NCBI RefSeq assembly: GCF_963576615.1
Contig: NC_088708.1
Location: 64,768,672-64,832,671 of the forward strand
Source of the DNA: Watersipora subatra
Lineage: Eukaryota; Bryozoa; Gymnolaemata; Cheilostomatida; Watersiporidae
Reading direction: 5' to 3'
DNA: 64,000 bases
Under the pieces are notes generated by a model. The model was not told the DNA's origin. It was given only the letters and a program-made list of their open reading frames with translations, and did no database searches. The number at the start of each line of letters is the position of its first letter. Position 1 is the stretch's first letter. Position numbers and translations under genes: made by a program. Positions 26,101 through 38,100 of the stretch are shown here, in pieces.

Positions 26101-29100
26101 AAATGCACAGAAAAGAAAATTATTCCAAGAAGCGGAGCTACCTAAAGTAAAGAGAGCTGCAGCTGCTGTAGTGGACATCAATGACTGCAAAGGTTAATTT
26201 TATAATAAACAATTAGTATTACTTTTAGACATTAATTTTAACTGTGGAATCTATCATATTTGATACAACCATAAGATATTGGTAAGCTTCTATAAATGCA
26301 TATATTTACTTTGAATACTGAAAACATTTTTTGTAATATACACTGAGTACAATTGATGTGTTTATGTAGCACCATCAGTGCCAAGAAACCTTAAGAATGA
26401 CAAGGCTGCCATTGTATCTCACGATGGCAGACAAAGGTTCAAGTATACGGTGAACTGGGAGGTATGTGTGTTACTGTTTGATTTCTTTTACTTCACTTCT
26501 TAATACTCCTTTAAGTACTTGACTGTTTTAGCTGATGAACGTGTTCATAAATAAAGAAGGGACATTTACAGTTATTGTCTTGGCTTTAAGCTAATATAAA
26601 ATTTACTTCTTTAAAAATAGCAGTTCAGGAGCTATGAAGTGCAAAATGCGTAAATGATGCGACATCACAAAATTTTCCAATGTTTACGCATGTTGCACTT
26701 CATAGCTCCTGTACTACTAATTTGAAACCAGTAAAATTTATATTATTTGAAAGCCAAGAAAAATATTGAATTGATTAATTCACAAAAGTTCTATAATGGG
26801 AGCTAATGTGCAAGTGTAGTTGGCATCAAATAACTCTAAATGTCCCATCACTATTCATGAACATGCCCTGTTATTACCCTGTTTGTCTAAACCATATTGG
26901 TCTAATAATACCTGCTAAGACTTTAACTGACTTTGATAAATGTGCCCTTTGTAACTAGTGAAGGTAATTATGTCATAGCTTTATGATTGTTACTTATTTA
27001 TCTCTAGGAGCCTGCGGACGCAAGATGTAACAGCATAACTCACTATCAGTTCAGATATCCTACTAATACATCTGATCATATTAATATTACTACTACTAGC
27101 TACACGATCTATGAAGATGGAGATAAAAACTTTACAATTTCTGTAGCAGCTGTGAATGATGCAGATAAGATTTCTCGTCTAGTATCACTAACAGACCATA
27201 CAGGTGACCTAAGTGAGTTAAATTCAGATTACATGCAAAGCAAGTGTAGGAATGTTTCACTTTATCATTGGCCATACATTTAACATCAAGCACTCGAATG
27301 CTACCTGGCTGATATTTATGACAATTATAACTTTATGGAACATATTTTATTAGGACCTGGGTGAAAGTTTAGAATATAATTCAATGATTTAGTTTGGTAT
27401 TATATCATAATAAAACTACAGTAATTGGATCATGCTCTATTATATGAATAGCTATTTTATGCATGTATAAAATGTTATTAAGTAGTCAACTCTATACAGT
27501 AGGTTGACTGATAGATTAAACAAGAAAGTTTTAAGGTCCGAGACAGCACTCTTTCCAATTTTTGGTGATAAAATTAATTGGTTAATGTTAATTATTTTTA
27601 ATGTTCTTATTGAGTGATAGTGCACTACCTGCCTTTATCTGAAGAGTTAATTTCCAAAACCAGTTACTTACGTATTTTGTTACATTCAAAATGTTGGCTT
27701 AATACAATGTTCTAGCCTAAGTTTTAGCAGGAAACCGTTTTTTTTCAACTCAAATCAAGTTTTCTCCGATATGAAATCCTACCGATTTCTTACAATAATG
27801 TTTGGTCTTGGAACACCGGCGTTGCAAAAAAATTACAACAAAGATATGACATTTCAATTCGACTATGATTATCACACCATCAGCGTTGTTTTAAAATGAT
27901 CCCGGTCTTCAACTTTAACAATGAACAAACGACCTACTGTATATACATGTACTCTATTTGCAAATTGGAATATACTGATATTACTGTAGGAAAGAGAAGT
28001 AATATACTGAGATAACTGTAGAAAAGATATGTGTACAATGCTTTCCATCAGTTTCAATAACATAGACTAGTTTATGCCTTTTTGAATATAGCAATAATGA
28101 AGAGCGTATATATGAGCAGGAATGATTGTCACAGTTATTACTTTTTAGTGTAAGTATAACTACATTTTCGTAAAGGATTTTTATTGTAAACAAATACCTT
28201 GACTGGTAGCTGATTTTTCTGGGAAAAAAAGATTTTATATTATACATTACAGACTATGTGCTAGTCTCACACTAATGATTAGGTTAATGTGCTTTTAAAA
28301 TACTCTTGTCAATTGTTTTTTTAATAATGATCCTCGATAGATATTAAATGGTAAGATTGTAAATAACAATAAAGCAAACATTATAAAAACAATATTTTTT
28401 GTTTTTAACGCTAATTTTATTAAAGTTTTATCATTTCTAAATAATGTTTTCATTTTTAAATGAAATTGAAATAATATGTTAAAATATAATATCTAGCAAA
28501 GTATTTTTTGTTTAGTATATAGTTTACTACATTATACTAATTGTTTATTTGATTTTAAACTAATTATGATTTACACTTACCATCTAAATACTAATTATTA
28601 TATTAAATATAATATTTAAAAAAATGAATAATGCTAGCAATATTACTATTAACACTAAATAACCATATTAAAATATCACTTAGGCTCACCTTTGGTCGGC
28701 ACAGCCCTACTACACACTCGGCTGGTTTGGCAGGTGCCTATTTTCTTTGGCAGTGGCTTTGCTTGAACCAGGATGGTTAGCCGACAAGTCTGTGGATTCT
28801 CTATTACTGGCTGTGGCAAGAGTAGCTGGTTTCACCACCTCCAGCTAGTCACAATCTTTTTGGATCTTTGGTGCCATGAAATTGGTCCGTGAGGGGGAAC
28901 TGGCACAACTTGAGGCTTCTACTCCTAAGGGTACTCTTCTATCCCTGGGCAAATTGTTCAACTATAAGAAATGGGAACTTACATTGTATATTAAAAATGT
29001 CTTAATACACTCATCATTCATGATATTTGGTAAAACACTCGAGAAAAATTCGGCAACACGCAGCAAACGTCAAAAAAATGAAAAAAACATGTTCTACAGT

Positions 29101-32100
29101 TCTTAGGTATTCCAGTGGCTGGTATAACTAGTGCAATGGATGTGATGTCGTTTAGGTAGAGCTACAGCATTCACCAATGAACGCTGGGCAGCACTCGTTC
29201 AATAACCCTTTGAAAGGTGGCTGGGGCAGAGGTTGGCCGAAACGGTAAGACACTCCATTTTTAGAAACCTGAAACAGATCACGACTGCTGACTTCTTTTG
29301 TGCATCGACATCCAACAACCCTTGTCAGTAGGCACTGACCAGATCCAATCTACCGAAAACTTTGCTGCCGAAAAGGCACCGAGACTGTCTTCATTCGAGA
29401 CAGGAAATAGGCATTCTTGTTGGCAGCTGCGTTTAGTTGCCAATAGTTGACACGGAATCCTCATTTCTCATTCATTTTGCACCAACACCACAAAGGAGTT
29501 TCAAGCTTCTCCGCGCCCTTCAATGAGCCATTTTGCAAAGTATTATACCTAAAGCTCAACCTAATATTTTGGTCTGAGCCTGTGAGGGATTGCTTTATTG
29601 GCCAAGCTCTTTTTTAATAGAATAGAGTGGTCCACCTCAAAATTCTGGCCCTCATCTTCATTTCCTGTGCTAGACATGGTCTAATACCGTGAAAGGAGTT
29701 TGGCCAATCATTAGGCTTGTCTCGGCTGCTTGCAAATTTTCGCGACTCTTAACAGGTCCTCCAAGTGGGTAAGCTCTCCTTGTTTTCTGTGCCTTTGCAT
29801 CCCAAGTCATTTAGCCCAGTTCAAAAAGGGGCTGATCCTTATTCACGTAGTGGTCTTTTATTCTCATATCGTTACCGGTCGTTGCCCCAGCTTGGAGTGT
29901 TAGTGGCTGAATAGTGAGATAAAGCACCGCATAGCTACGCTTCCTTTTGGCCCAAACCAGTCCAAGCTACTACCTAGCAAAGAACTCTCTGAGCAGCTAT
30001 CTATTAGTTCTAACATGAATTAGTTCTGGATGATGACCCGGCATGGCATGGCCCTTTCAGTTCAGATTAGTGCCAACCAAGTTCATTATCACCCGCAACT
30101 TGCTCAGCAGCAGCTGCCGGTGTCTATCCAAGTTAGTGGTCTTCTGTCCACATAAGTTAAGGTATATTAAAACTCTATAGGATACTGGTGAGCCAACAAG
30201 AATTCCATCATCGAAATTATGTTTTCACTGATGAGCCCACCACAAAGACCTCGTTGGTCTTGACATCCTAGAGCCATATTGGTGCCTAAATTATCTTGTG
30301 AAACAGTCACCATGTTATATCCACTAACAGGTGTGGCTATCGCTCTTTTACATCTGATCTTGTCTGCCTTGAGTAGTTGGTCAATAATTCTCTCACTCAG
30401 CAAATTTATAGTGCACCGCATCAATGGATAGATCGCCGATTTAGCTTTTTTTGTAAGAAGAAACTAATTAAATGAAGCTGATCAAAAGCATGTGTCCTGG
30501 TCAGTTCTGCCCCGCTCTCACCTCAAAGAGTCGTGGAGCTTTTTTGAGCTCGCTACGTCAAAACCAGGCTTTTGGTAGAGCCATCTGGTCTTGAGGTGGC
30601 TGTGCCTGTTTTTGCAATGTTGTAGGTAGGCTTCCAACAAACCACTGGTTCGGATTTTTCCATTTAATGTTGGTCCAGTACATTCCGGGCAGTCCCTTCT
30701 GGGGTGGTATGCTTTGGCTCTGGCAGCTCTTTTTCTTTAGCAGGGGTAGTGTCTAGGGGCATACACTTCAATGTTTCCAGAGGCTCGTGGAGTTGTAGTT
30801 GAGAATGGCTACATCGGTTGGTTTCGACACTACTTCACCCTTGCTCCTAAAGGTCTTTCGGACCAGGTTTCATCCTAGTTTCATGGATTTGGCTAGTTCG
30901 GTCATCAGTGGCTGGAGCTTTTGTGAAACGAATAGTCAGCATGACAGTGGCGGCTCCTAGCTGCTTCTCTAGTTTCTTGCATTTTTCGTTTGGGCAATCC
31001 AATCATACATGTCCTGTCTTCCACAGTCCCAGTGTAGAATGGGCTCTGCTGAGACTGCCTTATCAGTGTTGTGCTGCTTGTTCTGCAGTTGTCAGACTTG
31101 TTTGGTTAGATGTAAAAGTGCAAGTTGGCTAACAGATTGGCTCTGTTTTACCAAGATTTGCCTAGCTGGTTCCGCCACCACATACCTGATTGGCAATTGC
31201 TAGCATTGTCTGGTTTTGATCTGAAAAACCTTTTGTCAGCCCGCATTGCGTTAAGCAGATGACATTGCATGCATGAATTGTTCAATGTGATGCTGGACAT
31301 CTATTTCACCATGTTGGTTTGGTAGGGTTCTAGCTGATTATCGTCAGTCACTCAGGCAATTCGTTTTACCAAGACAGCATGCTTCTAGAGTATGGATGGT
31401 ACACTTCTCTATATAATTTGGGTTCTGTATGAGCCTGCCTAAAATATTCACCGAGCCAAACCCTAGGCACTTCAAAGACAGTTTTGTTTTTATCGGCCTG
31501 GTTGCAGTTTTCTACTTCCACATTTATTCTTCCTTGAGGGGCAACAGTATGGTGACCTCAGGCCACCAGTTGACTTCGGTTACTTTTTGTCAATAACTTA
31601 TGATGTATTCTACAATTTTGATAGCTATGTATTGAGGCCCTTTAAACTAATGGGCCTGAACCAGAGTTTGAGGCATCATCATCAGCTTTTTCAATTTATT
31701 GGCAAAGTGGTGCCTGGTGTCCTTCCTTTACGAGCTTACCCTTACTAGGTTTAAGGCTGAGCTGCCTTACAACTGGTCCGGAAGATGTGTTGCCTTGGGT
31801 TATTCTTTTTTTGGTTTTTCTCCTGCTGCCACTTTTAAGGGAGTTGTGAAAAGTACATCCAGGAATTTTCTTGTGTTGAATTGGGATTTGAGTGATTCCA
31901 GTGTTGTCACCAGTGTAAAGATTTGCCATAAAGTTTTACTGCGTCTTTTAGAACCAGCTACTTTGGTCAAGAATAAATCATATATTTGTATATAAATATA
32001 TTATTTCAAACACAATCGAATGTGTGCGCAGTTCAATCAACTGTTTGCTGTAGGGCTTTCTGCTGTGTCGGTGCCAGGTGGTCTCCTTATATAGCAAGAA

Positions 32101-35100
32101 ATCCCTACCTTGTTCTTTTTTTATCACCTATCAGTCGGCAAGCAGGTATTGTCAGCCGGTCTTCTCAGTGCTACCATACTCTCGGCCAGGCCAGCAAATA
32201 GTTTGGTTTTGCTCATCATCATAGTATGTCTATTTACATAGTTGTTTTCAATTCTGCGCGGACCACACTATTCTAGAAAAAGGTTTTCAAAGCAAATATT
32301 TTTGTAATTTTAATCACTTTGGTTATTTAAAGGACCAAGGATTGGGGTCAAATATATTGCAATGCTTCAATATGAATTTTCAACCGTTTGACTTTGGTTG
32401 TACATAAATTACGCTAGTTAATCTTTTAAATCATTTCATGAACAAGTAGGTTTTTAGTCAAACCTTTATTCTAGTAGCAAATTTTTATAAAATTAAAATA
32501 CTTTTGTGGTTTACCAACATGCTAAATTGGTACAATATGTTTTTAAAGCTTTTGTCAGCTGTGGAGTTTTAGCAATAAAAATATATTATAGTCAGCTCCA
32601 TTTTATGGAATTTTTTTACCACAATAACTGTCAATTAATATTGTCTTATTTTATTAGACCCAAACTATCTTTACCTATTTTGTATAACAGAGCCACAAAT
32701 AACTCCAACGAAAGTAGCTATTACAACAGATAACTCGTCTTGCATTAAAATAAGTTGGGAGCCGCCGCTATGGCCAAATGGAGTAATCACAGGCTATCAG
32801 GTTGGTGTACATATACGTACTTGTGTTTTCTAAGTAATTTTAGTTGTAATGATCAGGTTAATATGAGACATCAATTGACGGTTATTGATAATTCTACGTG
32901 ACAATTTTTATTATTTTTATCAGAAAATAAGGAGTGAGTAAGAGCATTGATGTTGTTTTTCAAGCTTGATAAATATATTTTACATTGTTATCAGGTCCTT
33001 TACAAAAACCTTTTCATGAAACGTCTAAAAACATTTGGTATTCATCTATTTAAATTTCTCAAAGGTACCGCTGATATGCACAATGTATTGCATATGCATT
33101 CACGTTACAGAAAATGAGTTTTTAGTAGTTTAATAGTGTTTATTCATTGCATTTATAAAGAAATTTTGTTTATTATTATACGTATACTATCAGCCATAAC
33201 CGTACTCATTTTTTACAAATATATAGCATTGTTGTTGTTAGCATTCACATGCAACACTGGATCTGTGATCAGTTTCATAAGATATCAAGAAAATTCTTTC
33301 ATATTCTTTCTATGAACAACTTGATTCGGTGTCAGTTTTCTAAGATATCCAGAAAATTATTTCATATTCTTTCTATGAACAACTTGATTCGGTGTCAGTT
33401 TTCTAAGATATCAAGAAAATTCTTTCATATTCTTTCTATGAACAACTTGATTCGGTGTCAGTTTTCTAAGATATCAAGAAAATTCTTTCATATTCTTTCT
33501 ACCTACAACTTTATTTGGTGTCAGTTTTCTTTTCAGACTGAGAAGCCCAGGATGCATGTTTGGTAGCACTGTTAATAGTTGTAATTTAAAGTTTTGTTTA
33601 AAAAAGTTTCACTTTTAATACTTCATAGTTATTAGTTTACTTCATCTTCTCTGTGATATATTTTCTTTGATACAGTGTGATTATAAAATGAGATTAATAC
33701 TATAGTGCAGTATACTATACAAGTACAATACAAGTCCACATTACAAGTACAGCTCAAAGGGTTATTTACGAAGCCCTCCATCATTGCATTCCACAAGTTA
33801 TTATTTGTGCCACTTAGTTTATTATTTTGACTTGGAGAAAATATAAACAACACCAACTACTATGGCAAATTTTAAGGTGCAGCCCCACGTAACGATTTTT
33901 GTTTGTTCTGACTGGAATCACAAAATGAATGAAGAACAGCATTATTCGGCCTAAATTCACAAAATTATCTGAGCTGTGCATGGCCACCAAAATCGTCAGT
34001 GAAATGTTTTTAATTGGCTAAACAAATTATTAGCGAGCAAAATTCTAGCAGCTTTTTGCAATTTATCTAATCCGAGGCACATAATGCGACACACAAGAAA
34101 ATATTACAGCAATTCGCCATAGTAAATATGATGCATCTGACTTGATTGTGCTAAAGATAGCAACTCTTTTTACCACATAACTTTTGCTGCTAAAAAAGAA
34201 ATTGCTATTATTAAAAAAAAACATTTGTAGGCATAGCGCCCAAATAATAAAATCCACAATAGCGCAATCTAAGCAGTTGCATGGCGTGTACTATGTTGAA
34301 TTGCACTGGTACTTTTATTGTGTGTCGTAATACGTGTCTTGGTCTATACCATTATTAAAAGCTGCTAAAATCCCGCTTGGTAATAATTTGTTTACCCCAT
34401 TAAAAGTGTTTCGTCCAAGAATTCGGTGGGCGTGCACAGCTTAGATAATTCTGTGAATTTTGTCGAATAATTTTGGGTTTGTCGTTCATTTTGTGATTTC
34501 AGTTAGAACCAACAAAAAAGTCGACACATGTGGCCGTACCTTTATGCTAATAAACACACTGCCATTTCAGTATAAACCCAACACAGAGAGTAGTACTACA
34601 TGGACTGACATTGGGGATGTGAAGAGTATGCAAATATGTCAATACACACCTTATGAGAAAGTCCTGTGTCAGATTAGAGCTAAGAATCGTGAGGGGACGA
34701 GTGATATAGCAACTACGGAAGAGATAAGAACCCTGTGTGCAGGTAGACAACTCTTACTAGCAACATAAGGTTGTATTGCAAGCAGGTTTAATAAGCTTTA
34801 AATGGTCAACATCATAAAACAAAAAGTATAACTGAATATAGAATTTATACAATGTAGATATCAGTTGCAGTTGAGAATAGTATTTATTTGTTGTTGTACC
34901 AGCTGCTAAATGCATTTATTTGTGACAGTAATAGAGGAACAAAAAAGTAGGTGTCTATTAGCTGACCAGCCATTATGGTAATTGACTAATGGTATGCAAG
35001 TATTATTCACTGTTATAAACTCAAAATGCTTATGTCATTCTTTTTTGGTTAACATGCATTTTGCAAAAGGTTATAATACACATAGTCAGCAAAAACTATG

Positions 35101-38100
35101 GTGAGAGCAATTTTATTTGTATTTCCAGCATCATCAAAGCCAAAAGAACTATCATTTGGAGAGCCTTCAAATGTTACACAAGCTGGTAGGAGAAGACTTA
35201 GGTATACTGTAACATGGGTGGTGAGTTGCTTCATCGTCTGCTTATCAACCAATTATTATTGATGTATTATAACCTACTTGAGATCATGCCACAGTTTCGT
35301 TTTACTTCAAGTATAGATAGTCATCACTAAACCGTAATCTCTCTTAATGATGTGTCGAAATTATTACAGCGTGTTCAAAGTTGTGGAGATTTTCCAACGT
35401 ATTCATAAATAAGTTGATTAAAAGAAATATGTTTCATAGATGATTAAATTAGCTATGAATGTATAGATATTACAAATGTGTGCTAACTATGTCACTGTTT
35501 TATGCATTAACAATATCAGGTGTTAGGTAATATCTGCCATCTAAGCGCATACGGTCCCGATGTTGTAGTGGAGACATTATAATACTAGATTATATTATTG
35601 TAATTATATATAAAATGTAGGTCCATAAAAATACTCGATGGAAGTAACAAAGCCAAATGAGTAAACATAGAGAACAGGTTAAAATACATAACAATTACCG
35701 CTATGTATTCTACTGTAGCCAAAAATGTGTTTACTACTTATGCCCACTCAACAGCCAAATCGAATAGAAAAACTTAAAACTTGTATTTGTTAAAAGTTTA
35801 CATGTATTAATAATAAAACCCAGTGGAGATTATAAAAGAGAAAAGGGGAAAAATTACAATACAGAGTAAATAACCTATATGTATGAAATGGAGGTTCAGA
35901 GGCACGTTCGTTTAATACTGGAATATACGAGTGAGAAGGTCTTCAGAGTATAACCTCCTAATTAAGTAAGAACTACCTCTATAACAAATTGTGCTATATC
36001 TCAGCATAGTTCTATGATATAACAATATACTGAATATGCAAAGAACTAAATTTGTATAGTATTGATACACATAGCTTTTCTCTACAAACAACTTCTAATA
36101 ACAAGTTCTTCAAGTTTAACAAAATTAGTAACAGGAAGTAACAAGATTAGATTGCTTGGTGATTAGAACTAGCACCAGTAACTGGAACATTATATATTTT
36201 TTGACTACCTACATTTTATAGCCTCAATACCATGTAGTCTCAATAACATATAGCCTCTATAAGATATAGCCTCAATAATAGGTAGTTTCTATAATATATA
36301 GTCTCTATAATGTGTAGCCTCTACAATATATACTCTCTACAATATATAACCACTATAATATATAGACTCTATAATGTGCAACCTCTACAATATATACTCT
36401 CTACAATATAAAACCACCATAAAATATTGGTCGTATAATATGTCACGCCTAAAATTTATGGCCTCTATAATATATAGTCTCTACAATTATTATTATTAAC
36501 AATTATCATTATTATATATAACCACAATAATATATAGCCTCTATAATGTGTCAAGTCTATAATGCATGGTCTCTATAATTTATATCCTCTATAGTGCATA
36601 GCGCTAGCAATATATAGCTTCTATAATATATAGCCGTTTTACTATATATGTAGCTTCTATAATGCTCAGGGAATTAATATATACAATATAGATACCCTTA
36701 TACTTTGTTTTCTCTCCGAAGTGCAGCAAAGGAGGAGACGTCATTTTAAGACTAACTAAAGGACCCTGGTATTTAAATCAAGTTTGGGAGCTTGCACCGC
36801 CTTGGCAATTGATTTTTTGCATAATAAAGCAAAGCATTTACCTAAATTATCTATGTTATTTAGAATTTACACAAAAGTGTGTTTACATTATAAGATCATC
36901 TGCTGTGTTTTATATTTCCAACATATTTTTTTTTCTTTTATATCTACTAATCAGGACCATATCGGAAAATAAAAGAGAGGTTGGTTTGCAAATCTCCATT
37001 GGTAAATTGAAACTCCAATCTGAATTTATGATTATATTGATATAGAATGCTGAGAGTTTGCAAGACATTACTAACTGTTGCTGCTAGTTTCCTTCATGGT
37101 CGGCCATGTTGCATGTTTTATATTATGTAGAAGTTAATATTTTTCTAGTACTTGATTTTCTGTTAATCAACACAGGAGCCAAGTGAGACAAACTGTGAAA
37201 GTATATCATCATACAATACCAAATACCCAGCATCAGGCTCTCCTGTAACACCCAGATCAGTTGCCAGCAGAAATGTATATGCAGATGGCAACAGACTAAT
37301 AGAGTTCCATGTAACAGCTGTAAATAATGAAAAATTTGAGTCAGCAGCTTCTCTCATTTCCATTACTACTCCAGTAATACGTGAGTTACATTTTAATCAC
37401 AAACCTTTTGGAACTTATTTATATAGTGCAGTTGTGTCCCATGAGCCAGTTCACAGCAGAATGCATACCAAAATAAACTATCATGGAAGTTGTCATCACC
37501 TGTTAGCTTGGCTTAAATTTGGCATTGTCTAATTTCAGGACCACAGTTGTCTCCAGCGTCTTTTAGCATCAGAGTTGATAGTCCACATTGTGTGACCTTT
37601 TTATGGAATCCTCCAAAATGGCCTAATGGACCAATCACAGGCTACCAGGTAGATTATTGTGACTGAATCAGGCAGTCAAGCATTTTAATCTCTACATAAG
37701 TCGACATATTTGCTGATAACTAATTATCGATACACTACTTATATATTACATATTACTGTATTCCATGTTTATTATGTTGTAACCTCCTCACCTCAGCTCT
37801 ATCAGATTTGCGCTATTGCAGATTGATTCTTTTTACTGCAGCTGGTGGATTGCTTTAAATTGCCATCAATAACACACACACTGTATATCCTTGCATATAA
37901 GCTGATTCTAGAATGCAATAACGTTATTAAACTAAGGGGAACGGCTTATACACTCATAACCCTGATTAAAAAAGTAAATATGTTTTACGCTAATTTAATT
38001 TAAACAACTACAACTCGAACCATGCTAAGCAGGTAGTTTTACTTAAAGTTAGTTTTGTACAGTAGTGGCTGCTTGCAATTGAAGAATTCAAATGTTCATT

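Larger units (their letters stand above)
28690..32225 (-). mobile_element. Degraded, 3'-truncated Gypsy-type LTR retrotransposon (minus strand)
   Basis: GC-richer than its surroundings. Reading leftward on the minus strand: an LTR-like block with TATATAAGG (about 32080-32090), a TGGTGACA primer-site-like sequence after it (about 31908-31915), gag remnants, a zinc-knuckle half, a protease remnant and the N-terminal half of reverse transcriptase. All frames are broken. RNase H, integrase and the second LTR are not seen. Similarity of its protease to that of the 42398-49652 element (CTINLL versus CTTNLL) suggests the same clade. Lies in intron B1-C1, antisense to the host gene. Confidence 0.75.

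Noticed and set aside
26089..26192. Alternative exon 5 starting at AATTTTATGC (after ATCAAG), joined directly to exon 3
   Set aside because: Phase works, but the acceptor is poor; the model with exon 4 uses better acceptors and satisfies both phases.
28876..29106. 76-codon plus-strand ORF
   Set aside because: Antisense to the Gypsy relic, no family resemblance, outside any host exon phase.
33249..33566. 105-codon ORF over the 63-bp repeat as a possible exon
   Set aside because: No acceptor/donor in matching phase for the C1-D1 junction; C1 already joins D1 in phase 0.
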